A stretch of DNA of 54,181 bases from positions 1-54,181 of the forward strand of contig JAQWWH010000080.1 in the NCBI GenBank assembly GCA_029255105.1, written 5' to 3'. This DNA is from Flavimaricola sp. (GTDB taxonomy: Bacteria; Pseudomonadota; Alphaproteobacteria; Rhodobacterales; Rhodobacteraceae). This document shows positions 34,522 to 41,898 of this stretch, in pieces (position 1 is the stretch's first letter; each line of letters starts with the position of its first letter). Below the pieces are notes generated by a model. The model was given only the letters and a program-made list of their open reading frames with translations, was not told the origin of the DNA and did no database searches. The position numbers and the translations under genes are program-made.

Positions 34522-35076
34522 ATGACAGCCGCACTCATCCTGTTCGCCCTCGTCCTGACAGCCCTTGTTGTCCGTATCCGCTATGCGTCGTTTCTGGCCC
34601 AAAGGCCCGAAGACTATGCCGAAGGCGGACCCCAGTTCGACATCCGCGAACGCCTGAATGGCCCCATCGTCTGCGAAGGCGTGATCTACGGTCCGACCGG
34701 GCGCGTCACCTCGCGGTTTGTTGCGGATTTTGAGGCAAGCTGGCAGGGCAACGTCGGAACCATGGTCGAGAACTTTCATTACGACAGCGGCAATACCCAA
34801 CGCCGTCAGTGGACCCTGACCCTTGGCAATGACGGGGCCATCAAGGCCGAGGCTCCGGACGTCGTTGGTGTCGGAACCGGCCGCCAGCAAGGGTCGGCTG
34901 TCCTGCTGAACTACAAGATCAAACTGACGGAAGAGGCGGGGGGCCATGTTCTGGACACCACCGACTGGATGTACCTGACGCCCAACGGGTCGATCATGAA
35001 CCGCAGCCAGTTCCGCAAATTCGGGATCAAGGTGGCCGAATTGGTCGCCACCATGCGCCCGCGCGAAGCGGCCTGA
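34522..35076 (+). CDS. DUF3833 protein (RpoE operon gene 4)
   Basis: A 184-residue DUF3833 protein. One N-terminal hydrophobic segment (LILFALVLTALVV) without a lipobox Cys suggests a membrane anchor; many relatives are lipoproteins. The lipocalin-like beta-rich body has GVIYGPTGRVTSRFVADFEA, FHYDSGNTQRRQWTL, NYKIKLTEEAGG and DTTDWMYLTPNGSIMNRSQF, which are the family's conserved blocks. No reaction is known. It could hold or carry a lipid; this is inferred only from the fold and the operon. Confidence 0.85.
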   Translation: MTAALILFALVLTALVVRIRYASFLAQRPEDYAEGGPQFDIRERLNGPIVCEGVIYGPTGRVTSRFVADFEASWQGNVGTMVENFHYDSGNTQRRQWTLTLGNDGAIKAEAPDVVGVGTGRQQGSAVLLNYKIKLTEEAGGHVLDTTDWMYLTPNGSIMNRSQFRKFGIKVAELVATMRPREAA

Positions 35077-35115
35077 ACCGTCCGTCCTCCCACGACCAAT
35101 CCGAAAGGACACGAT

Positions 35116-35856
35116 GTGAACAATTGGCAAGGCAAGCGGTATTGGCTGGTCGGGGCAAGCGAGGGGCTTGGCCGCGAGGTGGCCTTTGCCCTGAACCGTG
35201 CAGGGGCAGAAGTCATCGTCAGCGCCCGGTCCGAGGACCGGCTGAAGGCATTGGTCGAGGAGTTGCCCGGCAAAGCGTCATATGTCGCCGTTGATGTATC
35301 GGACCGCGCCGCGGTTGAGGCTGCGGCAGAGCAGATCGGACCGCTGGACGGCATGGTTTATTTGGCCGGGGTCTACTGGCCGATGAAAGCCTCGGAGTGG
35401 AACAACGCAGAGGCCGAAGCAATGGCCGACATCAACTACCTTGGTGCATCGCGCTGCGTGGGGGCCGTGATCGGCCCCATGGTCGAACGCGGGTCGGGGC
35501 ACATCGTGCTGACCGGATCCCTGTCCGGGTTCCGGGGCTTGCCCGGCGCCATCGGCTATGGCGCGTCAAAGGCGGCGGTGATGTATCTGGCCGAGTCGAT
35601 GTATGCTGACCTGCGAAACACCGGCATCAAAGTCCAGTTGATCAACCCCGGCTTCATCAAGACCCGCCTGACCGACAAGAACGACTTTTCCATGCCCTTC
35701 ATCATGGAGGCGGATGAGGCCGCCCGCGTGTTCTTTGAGCATATGAACAGCGACGGCTTCAAACGCAGCTTTCCAACGGTGTTTTCCTGGCTGTTCCGGG
35801 TCAGCCAATTCTTTCCGGACTGGCTATATTATCGCATCTTCGGGACGGGCAAGTAG
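35116..35856 (+). CDS. Short-chain dehydrogenase/reductase (RpoE operon gene 5)
   Basis: A 246-residue SDR with the cofactor motif LVGASEGLGREVA (about 11-23), the LAGV block, catalytic Ser in LTGSLSG, and YGASK with catalytic Tyr and Lys. LINPGFIKTRLTD is a normal C-terminal block. The GTG at 35116 has AAAGGA six bases upstream; an overlapping ATG is out of frame. It closes the operon and corresponds by order to RSP_1087. The substrate is unknown; reduction of a fatty carbonyl would fit the context. Confidence 0.87.
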   Translation: MNNWQGKRYWLVGASEGLGREVAFALNRAGAEVIVSARSEDRLKALVEELPGKASYVAVDVSDRAAVEAAAEQIGPLDGMVYLAGVYWPMKASEWNNAEAEAMADINYLGASRCVGAVIGPMVERGSGHIVLTGSLSGFRGLPGAIGYGASKAAVMYLAESMYADLRNTGIKVQLINPGFIKTRLTDKNDFSMPFIMEADEAARVFFEHMNSDGFKRSFPTVFSWLFRVSQFFPDWLYYRIFGTGK

Positions 35857-35871
35857 CGCCTGTGTGTGCAG

Positions 35872-36063
35872 CTATAGGATCAGGGTGCGCTTGATCACAG
35901 GCAACAGTCCCGCCGCCATCAATCCGACAAAGGCACCGGCAACCAGCCGCACCGATCTACGCCCCATGTGCGGAGCTGCGACACCGAGGATCGCGCAGAC
36001 AATCGAATAGTAGGCAAGGTTGATCCGATCCCCAAGGGCCGCGTGACAGGCGCAAGCTTTGGT
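35872..36063 (-). pseudogene. Possible remnant of a small membrane protein
   Basis: A minus-strand open frame of 63 codons without a usable start codon upstream of its hydrophobic part. It contains two membrane-like segments, INLAYYSIVCAILGVAAP and LVAGAFVGLMAAGLLPV, and ends in KRTLIL. An in-frame TGA lies just upstream. It may be the 3' remnant of a two-helix membrane protein gene, or a real short protein read from the internal ATG (about residue 32). No family is recognised. Confidence 0.35.
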
Positions 36064-36080
36064 TCAAGCCTTGAACAGTT
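36062..36080 (+). terminator. Weak hairpin with T-run after the RpoE operon
   Basis: GTTCAA-GCC-TTGAAC followed by AGTTTTAA on the plus strand. The stem is only six mostly AT pairs, so termination may be weak. It would end transcription from the SDR side and lies at the stop of the convergent phosphatase gene. Confidence 0.35.
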
Positions 36081-36725
36081 TTAATAGTGGGTCCGGGCAA
36101 AGGCCCGATCGGGCAGATCAAGGTGGGGCGTTGCGTTGTACCCGGCCAGCAAAGTGCCGTGCGGTGTCACGTGGACCCGATGGATAGAGCTGTTGTAGAT
36201 CGGCAAAAGGATGCGCCCAAACGCCTGTATATCGAGGTCCAGAAGGTGCCGCAGGATCATCCCGATCACCCCGCCGGAGGTAACGCAAAGGACATGACGG
36301 CCGGGCTGGGTCGCTTCTTGCAGCACCCCGCTGACCCGCGTCTCGAACGAGGCGAAGGTCTCGTTGCCCATGATCTCGGCGTTTTGCCAGGCCTCCATCA
36401 CCTGGTGGACGTGGGTGGCAAAGCCGTCCGGGTCGGGCATCGGGATGCCGCGATGATCTTCGAGCGCCTTTCCAAGATTGAAGTAGTCCATCTCGTTGAG
36501 GCGAGGATCGATTCGCGGGTCGTCCCATCCCATTGACGCACTGGTCTGCTGGTGACGGTTCAGGCTGCCGGACAGAACCAAGTCATAGCTTTCGCCTTGC
36601 TCTCGCATCCAGTGGCCCAGCCACGTCGCTTGCTGTTTACCCAAATCGGATAGGGCATCGTAGTCGGCCTCGTTCTTTGCAGCGGAGTTGGCCTGGCCAT
36701 GTCGAACAAAAGTGATGGTGCCCAT
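36081..36725 (-). CDS. Histidine phosphatase family protein with altered second His motif
   Basis: A 214-residue phosphoglycerate-mutase-like protein. TFVRHGQAN (about 5-13) holds the phosphorylated His9, and SGSLNRHQQTS matches the family's second block. The later block, normally VxHGG with the second catalytic His, reads CVTSGGVIG, with Ser at about residue 150. Some alphaproteobacterial relatives share this variation. Activity may be reduced or directed at a different substrate; none can be named. The ATG at 36725 has GGAG upstream and is preferred to a frame running to 36848. Confidence 0.87.
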   Translation of the reverse strand: MGTITFVRHGQANSAAKNEADYDALSDLGKQQATWLGHWMREQGESYDLVLSGSLNRHQQTSASMGWDDPRIDPRLNEMDYFNLGKALEDHRGIPMPDPDGFATHVHQVMEAWQNAEIMGNETFASFETRVSGVLQEATQPGRHVLCVTSGGVIGMILRHLLDLDIQAFGRILLPIYNSSIHRVHVTPHGTLLAGYNATPHLDLPDRAFARTHY

Positions 36726-36926
36726 GGGATCTCCGAACGCAAAACGACCTCTGTCAGCAACCGGTAAGCCGCGCTGCGTGAAATGGCAACGCGTTGTGGG
36801 ACTTGTTATTGCATAGCAAAACGGCACGATAGACACTCGAAACATCAAGAATGGCTGCGCTGCACTAGGTCTCTGCCCATTAGGTCAGAGCCTAAGGACG
36901 AATCGTATGCCAAGGGAGCACCCGCG

Positions 36927-38603
36927 ATGCGTCATCTGATCATAGGTACGGTTCTTGCCACGGCGGCAGGTTTATTCAATGCGCCCGCCTGGGCGGAGGA
37001 CACTGCTTTGGTCCTGGCCAATGAACGATATGAAGTGCTTGGGCGATTGTCGCGCGGGGCAGAGCCGGCCGATGCGGCGCGCGCGCTTGAGGCTATGGGC
37101 TTTGATCTGACCGCCCTGCCGAATGGACGGGCGGCAACCCTGTTCGAGACCCTGTCGGGATTTGCCAACGTCGTCCCCGGGGCCGAGCGTCTGATCATCG
37201 TGTTGTCTGGTCGTTTCGTAACGGACGGCACTCGAACCTGGTTTCTGGCCGCCGATACAGCTGAACCCGAGTTTCTGGGCCTTGGCGGGGGGGCGCTGTC
37301 GGTTGAAAGCGTGATGCAACTGATGCAACGCCAGGCCGGAAGCGCCCTGCTTGTCCTTGGGGTCGACCCCGACGAGGACAGGGTTTTCGACGCCTATCTG
37401 CGTGAGGGCATCGGAACGCTTGATGTGCCCCAGGGTGTGACCGTCGTGCGCGGGCTCCCGCGGGACATTGCCGGGTTTATTGAGACTGACCTGGTTCAGC
37501 CCGAGGGTGATTTGACCCGGCTGATCGCCGCGAACCGAAGGGTTGAGGCAGAAGGTTTCCTGCCCCGGCGGTTCTTGTTCATGGGGCCGGCCCCCGACGC
37601 GGTTGAGGTCGTCCCAGAGCCTGTGCCCCTAGAGAACTCCGCCGCAGAGGATGCCCTTTGGGAAGGGGCCGTGGCCCTGGACACGGCCGAGGTCTATCGC
37701 AACTATTTGTCCCGCTACCCCACAGGCCGCTACGCCCCGGAGGCCGAAGAGGCCCTTGCCGCGATCTTGTCCGAACCGTTTCGGGACGACCGACTCGCGG
37801 AAGAGGCGATGGACCTGAGCCGGGATGCGCGCCGCAACATTCAGCGCAACCTGAGCCTTCTGGACTACAACACCCGTGGCATCGACGGGATCTTTGGCCC
37901 CGGAACCCGGGGGGCGATCACGAACTGGCAGCAGCAAAACGGCTTTGCCCAGACCGGCTATCTGTCCACCGAACAGATCAATCTGCTTGACGCGCAGTCT
38001 GCCCGCCGTGCTGCCGAACTTGAGGCCGAGGCCGAACGCGTGGCCGCAGAACAAGCCCGCCTCGACAGAGCCTTCTGGGCGGAAACCGGTGCAAGGGCCG
38101 ATGAACCGGGTCTGCGCGCCTATCTTGACCGCTATCCCGACGGCCTTTTCGCGGAAACGGCAACCGAACAACTTGCGGCGATTGAGGCCGAAAAGCGTTC
38201 CCAGGCGCAAGATGAAGAGCGGTCTGCCTGGGATGCCGCCCTTGCCGCAGACACGGTGCCTGCATACACGGCGTACCTGCGAACCTTTCCCGATGCAGCC
38301 TTCAAGGCCGAAGCCGAGGCCAGGATTGCCGCGCTCGAACAGGCCGGTGGGAACAATGTGGCCGAGCAGGCAGCACTGGCCGCTGAAGCTGCACTTGGTC
38401 TAAATCCGATCACAGCGCGGCTGGTTGAGGCAAAACTCGATCAACTTGGCCTCAATCCGGGGGCCGTTGACGGAGTATTTGATGACGCGACACGACGTGC
38501 GTTGAGACGGTACCAAAGGGATCGTGACCTGTCCGTGACGGGCTACCTGGACGAAGGGACGGTCGTGCGCCTTTTGGCGGATTCGATAGGGGTATTGCGG
38601 TGA
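36927..38603 (+). CDS. Exported caspase-fold protein with peptidoglycan-binding domains
   Basis: A 558-residue exported protein. A signal peptide (LIIGTVLATAAGLFNAPAWA) is followed by a caspase-like domain (about 25-230; ALVLANERYEVLGRLSRGAE, LIIVLSGRFVTDG). The catalytic SGHG motif reads SGRF (about 94-97) and the DAC motif reads VDPDE, so both dyad residues appear lost. Then come a repeat unit (W..A....D....Y..YL..YP.G) seen three times, a peptidoglycan-binding domain at about 310-355 (RGIDGIFGPGTRGAITNWQQ) and another at about 495-555 (GAVDGVFDDATRRALRRYQR). Residues in between are rich in Ala and Glu. The ATG at 36927 has AAGGGAG upstream. It probably binds the cell wall; a peptidase role is doubtful. 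Confidence 0.82.
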   Translation: MRHLIIGTVLATAAGLFNAPAWAEDTALVLANERYEVLGRLSRGAEPADAARALEAMGFDLTALPNGRAATLFETLSGFANVVPGAERLIIVLSGRFVTDGTRTWFLAADTAEPEFLGLGGGALSVESVMQLMQRQAGSALLVLGVDPDEDRVFDAYLREGIGTLDVPQGVTVVRGLPRDIAGFIETDLVQPEGDLTRLIAANRRVEAEGFLPRRFLFMGPAPDAVEVVPEPVPLENSAAEDALWEGAVALDTAEVYRNYLSRYPTGRYAPEAEEALAAILSEPFRDDRLAEEAMDLSRDARRNIQRNLSLLDYNTRGIDGIFGPGTRGAITNWQQQNGFAQTGYLSTEQINLLDAQSARRAAELEAEAERVAAEQARLDRAFWAETGARADEPGLRAYLDRYPDGLFAETATEQLAAIEAEKRSQAQDEERSAWDAALAADTVPAYTAYLRTFPDAAFKAEAEARIAALEQAGGNNVAEQAALAAEAALGLNPITARLVEAKLDQLGLNPGAVDGVFDDATRRALRRYQRDRDLSVTGYLDEGTVVRLLADSIGVLR

Positions 38604-39061
38604 AGTCACTAGAGCTTGTTCATCTGTCAGAACGTCAGGATCTCATGCGGCCCGCCGCTGCCTTGATGATCGAGAACTGGCCTGAATGGTATGGCCCCTT
38701 TGGTCCGGGCAACGCGCTTGCCGATCTGGGGGCACGGTCCCAGCTTTCGGGACTGCCCTGGGGTGTCCTGGCAGTTCTGGACGATATGGTTGTTGGAACT
38801 GTGGCCATGGCCGGCGAATCCCACGGCGCGGTGGATGGTGAGGACAAATGGTTGGTCGGCCTCGTGGTGCGCAAGGTGCTGCGCAAACAGGGCATCGGCG
38901 GTCTTTTGGTGGAAGCGGTCGAACAGAAGGCCCGGACCGAAGGCCTTGGCAACATTCACGCGACCACAAAGTCAGCCTCGGGCCTTTTTGTGCGCCGCGG
39001 TTGGCAATCTATCCGCGACCTTGCCGACGGGCATGGTGTCTTTCGCTTTTCCCCAACCTGA
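38600..39061 (+). CDS. GNAT-family N-acetyltransferase
   Basis: A 153-residue GNAT acetyltransferase with the acetyl-CoA loop LRKQGIGGLLVEAVEQKA (about 94-111; R-K-Q-G-I-G) and a preceding strand WLVGLVVRKVL. The GTG start overlaps the upstream stop (GTGA), so it is translationally coupled to the caspase-fold protein. The substrate is unknown; a protein, antibiotic or small amine are all possible. Confidence 0.85.
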   Translation: MKSLELVHLSERQDLMRPAAALMIENWPEWYGPFGPGNALADLGARSQLSGLPWGVLAVLDDMVVGTVAMAGESHGAVDGEDKWLVGLVVRKVLRKQGIGGLLVEAVEQKARTEGLGNIHATTKSASGLFVRRGWQSIRDLADGHGVFRFSPT

Positions 39062-39083
39062 CTCTTCCTCATCTGAAAACGAA

Positions 39084-39113
39084 GGGGGCCCCGCCGTATG
39101 GCGAGGCCCTTTG
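39084..39113 (+). terminator. Intrinsic terminator after the GNAT gene
   Basis: GGGCCCCGCC-GTAT-GGCGAGGCCC (39086-39109), one mismatch in a ten-base stem, followed by TTTGTCATTT on the plus strand. Confidence 0.7.
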
Positions 39114-39141
39114 TCATTTGGCCCGGCTGCAGGCTCGAGGC

Positions 39142-40392
39142 TCAAGGTGCGGGGACGTACCGCTCAAACAAGAGGCGGACAAGGCCGTTCTGACCCTCGC
39201 TCAACTGCCGGATTCCGACGAGGTAGGTGCCAGGATTCACCCGGGCCGAGATCAGCGGATCAAGGTTTCCACCATAGTCGTCGTTCTCGGACACAAGCCG
39301 TCCAAAGTCATCGTAAAGGACCATGATCGGGTCGCCGATACCATTTGAAACCCCTTCGATCAGGACCAGACCGGCACTGTCGATTTCAAAGGACAGCCAG
39401 GTGTTCACATCACCGACCTGAAGGTCCTTGCGGACCCGGTTGGCAAGCGGGCCCAACGGTGTGACAGGGTAAGAACCGTCAAGCGGCGGGCTTGCCTCGC
39501 CCCGCTCGTACAGCCCAACAAGGGCGGCTGCAGGGTCGTAGCCGGTGATCGAAACCGTGACCGGCGCAGAGGTGTCCGACAGGGCCCGCATCTCGATGCA
39601 GTAGTCGCCCGCAGCAAGCGGCGTAGTCAGATCGATGCGGGAGTTCAGGCCGTCGAAATCATCGTTCTCGGCGACGAAGTTGCCCATTGAGTCGAAGATC
39701 GTGATGACAGGGTCCGCCATCTCGTTCTCGGCCGTAACCGAGATCGAGGCGGCAGAGGCTAGGGAAAAGCCCCAGGCGTCGATCTGATCGACGGATGCGG
39801 TCACCGATGCACCGCCGCTCATCAGGTTGCGGTCAATGGGGCCGCCGTCGCCAATGTAGTTTGAGACGCTGGTGCATCCCGATCCGCCGGACGGGCCGGG
39901 GCCGACATCAGGAATACCCATGCCAAGGCCCTGCGTCAGGGCTTCTTGCTCAAGCCGTCCGACCCGGACGAAACCGGTCATCGGTGCGCCGTCATAGCTG
40001 TTCATCGAAAGGCAATAGGTGCCCGGGTTCAACTGCAGTTCCCCGCGTGAAGATCCCTCGCCGCCCGAATCATCATCCGACAGGATGATCGTGCCGGCGG
40101 AATCGCGCAGATCGATAACGGGATCGCCGCCGCCACGACCGGCCGCTTCGACCCGCACGCCGGTGGGCTGGGATACATTGAACAAAGCCACATACTCGTT
40201 GCCCATCAAAACGATGGCCATCTGCTCCATATGGCTTGTCGCCGTGGAAACGTCAGAGCCTGCTTCTGTCCCGCCGATCCACTGTCCTGCGTCACCTACA
40301 CCACCGCAGATATTGGACTGGGCGGCGACAGGCATCGCAAACCCGGCTGTCGCCAGGGCGGTCAGTACGGCCATTGATCTCGAACGCCTCAT
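39142..40392 (-). CDS. Secreted protein with three PPC-like repeats
   Basis: A 416-residue exported protein with a signal peptide (SMAVLTALATAGFAMPVAAQ). It contains three beta-sandwich units resembling the bacterial pre-peptidase C-terminal (PPC) domain. Each has the pattern D-P-[VI]-[IM]-x-[LIV]-x-D-x-x-G...D-D...G-x-Y: DPVIDLRDSAG, DPVITIFDSMG and DPIMVLYDDFG, with GTYCLSM, GDYCIEM and GTYLVGI at the ends. Such domains usually sit on secreted peptidases; here no catalytic domain accompanies them. Function is unknown; adhesion or Ca2+ binding is possible. The ATG at 40392 has AAAGGGA upstream; the frame to 40569 crosses the rpmJ terminator and is rejected. Confidence 0.82.
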   Translation of the reverse strand: MRRSRSMAVLTALATAGFAMPVAAQSNICGGVGDAGQWIGGTEAGSDVSTATSHMEQMAIVLMGNEYVALFNVSQPTGVRVEAAGRGGGDPVIDLRDSAGTIILSDDDSGGEGSSRGELQLNPGTYCLSMNSYDGAPMTGFVRVGRLEQEALTQGLGMGIPDVGPGPSGGSGCTSVSNYIGDGGPIDRNLMSGGASVTASVDQIDAWGFSLASAASISVTAENEMADPVITIFDSMGNFVAENDDFDGLNSRIDLTTPLAAGDYCIEMRALSDTSAPVTVSITGYDPAAALVGLYERGEASPPLDGSYPVTPLGPLANRVRKDLQVGDVNTWLSFEIDSAGLVLIEGVSNGIGDPIMVLYDDFGRLVSENDDYGGNLDPLISARVNPGTYLVGIRQLSEGQNGLVRLLFERYVPAP

Positions 40393-40489
40393 GGGTATTC
40401 CCTTTCGATCATTGTTAACATGGGCGCAGGATAGGCCGTTGATCAGCGGTAAGGCTAGTGTCATCTGGGCAGGGTATGGAAAACCGGAA

Positions 40490-40517
40490 AAGCAAAAGGC
40501 CGCCCCAAAGGACGGCC
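40490..40517 (-). terminator. Intrinsic terminator of rpmJ
   Basis: On the minus strand GGCCGTCC-TTTG-GGGCGGCC is an 8-bp stem with one G-U pair, followed by TTTTGCTTTT. It lies about 50 bases after the rpmJ stop. Confidence 0.8.
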
Positions 40518-40569
40518 CTGATGCATTTTCACCGATAAGGTTGTCGGGACCATGCGGTCCCTCAAACAC

Positions 40570-40695
40570 TTAGCCCTGGCGGGCTTTGAACCGGCGCTGG
40601 GTCTTGTTGATAACGTAGACCCTGCCCTTACGGCGCACGACGCGGCAATCGCGGTGGCGCTGCTTGAGCGAGCGGAGTGAGTTTGCGACCTTCAT
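40570..40695 (-). CDS. rpmJ: 50S ribosomal protein L36 (zinc-independent form)
   Basis: A 41-residue L36: it starts [20 protein letters not shown] and ends [12 protein letters not shown]. The zinc-ribbon cysteines of the 38-residue form are missing, since only one Cys remains, so this is the zinc-free type common in alphaproteobacteria. The ATG at 40695 has AGGAGAAGACC upstream. It lies downstream of tRNA-Val on the same strand and has its own terminator. Confidence 0.97.
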   Translation of the reverse strand: MKVANSLRSLKQRHRDCRVVRRKGRVYVINKTQRRFKARQG

Positions 40696-40776
40696 GGTCT
40701 TCTCCTCTTGTCGCGGCGCGGCGGATGCGCCTCTTGGTTGCAGTCGTGGCCCCGACCTAGGGACCGTCTCATTCAA

Positions 40777-40851
40777 TGGTGGGCGGTACAAGGTTCGAAC
40801 TTGTGACCCCTTCGATGTCAACGAAGTGCTCTACCGCTGAGCTAACCGCCC
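40777..40851 (-). tRNA. tRNA-Val (anticodon GAC)
   Basis: A complete 75-base cloverleaf on the minus strand with encoded CCA. The acceptor stem is GGGCGGT/ACCGCCC, the D stem GCTC/GAGC, the anticodon stem CTTCG/CGAAG with loop TTGACAT (anticodon GAC), and the T stem ACAAG/CTTGT with loop TTCGAAC. It reads GUC and GUU valine codons. Confidence 0.97.
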
Positions 40852-41004
40852 GTATCCTCAGCGAATTCTCTGCGTCCTCATATAAAGAGAACGCGGAAAT
40901 ACTCCACGTCGGGTGAGCGGTCTATAAAAGGAGTCGCGGGGGGGATCAAGGGCTTTTGGCATCTGAGTTTTTCAGGCTATCTTATGCCCAGACAGGGAGC
41001 CCAG

Positions 41005-41868
41005 ATGTCCGATCTTGCCTACAATCTTATCCGGCCCGCGCGCCGCGACACCAGTGTCATCTTTGCCTCGCCCCATAGTGGGCGGGATTATTCTGACGCC
41101 TTCCTGCGGTCTGCCGTACTCGACCAGCGCGAGATTCGGTCGTCAGAAGACGCGTTCGTCGATCAACTTTTTGCACCGGCGGCACAGTACGGTGCGGCAT
41201 TTTTGGCGGCAGGCGCCCCTCGGGCCTATGTCGATCTCAACCGGGCGTCCGAAGAACTCGACCCGGCGTTGATCGATGGCGTGCGCAGGTCCGCGCATAA
41301 TCCCCGGATTGCCAGCGGTCTTGGTGTGATTCCCAGAGTCGTGGCCAATGGCCGTGCCATTTACCGGGGCAAGTTGGGGTTGGAAGAGGTGCACTATAGG
41401 CTTAGCCGCTATTGGCGCCCTTACCACGACATGCTCCAAACCTTGATCGACGAGAGTCACAGGCAGTTCGGCGAAGCGATCCTGATCGACTGCCACTCTA
41501 TGCCGCACGAGGCGCTCGATGCCGTGTCCCAGTCAGGTGGCCGAAGGCCCGATGTGGTGCTGGGGGACAGGTTCGGTGCATCGGCCTCGGGCAAGGTGAT
41601 TGAGCGGATCGAAGCTGCCTTCGCGAACGCCGGTCTTTGCGTTGTCCGCAACACGCCTTTCGCCGGGGCCTACATCACCCAGAACTATGGCCGTCCGTCC
41701 TGGCAGCAACACGCCGTTCAGATCGAGATTGACCGTGCCCTTTACATGGACGAGCGGCGGATCGAACCGAACGCGAATTTTGTGGCCTTCGGCGAGATGC
41801 TGGACGGCATCATTCAGGAGATTGCCGAAATCGGCCGCCCGGCCATCCAGAGGGTCGCGGCGGAATGA
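41005..41868 (+). CDS. N-formylglutamate amidohydrolase
   Basis: A 287-residue N-formylglutamate amidohydrolase family protein, a zinc carboxypeptidase-like fold. SPHSGRDY (about 24-31), YVDLNRASEELDP and LIDCHSMPHEA (about 160-170) carry the metal-binding residues. Family members complete histidine degradation by releasing formate from formylglutamate. No hut genes are nearby, so another formamide or acyl-amino acid substrate is possible. The ATG at 41005 has GGGAG upstream; an ATG seven codons earlier is less likely. It ends against a palindrome shared with dinB. Confidence 0.87.
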   Translation: MSDLAYNLIRPARRDTSVIFASPHSGRDYSDAFLRSAVLDQREIRSSEDAFVDQLFAPAAQYGAAFLAAGAPRAYVDLNRASEELDPALIDGVRRSAHNPRIASGLGVIPRVVANGRAIYRGKLGLEEVHYRLSRYWRPYHDMLQTLIDESHRQFGEAILIDCHSMPHEALDAVSQSGGRRPDVVLGDRFGASASGKVIERIEAAFANAGLCVVRNTPFAGAYITQNYGRPSWQQHAVQIEIDRALYMDERRIEPNANFVAFGEMLDGIIQEIAEIGRPAIQRVAAE

Positions 41869-41872
41869 TCCC

Positions 41873-41898
41873 GTAAGGTGGGTCATGACCCACCTTAC
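41873..41898. repeat. 26-bp perfect palindrome (GGTGGGT repeat family, copy 2)
   Basis: GTAAGGTGGGTCA is followed by its exact reverse complement, between the convergent amidohydrolase and dinB genes. The TAA stop of dinB (41895-41897, minus strand) lies inside its right end. It may act as a bidirectional terminator hairpin. Confidence 0.85.
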
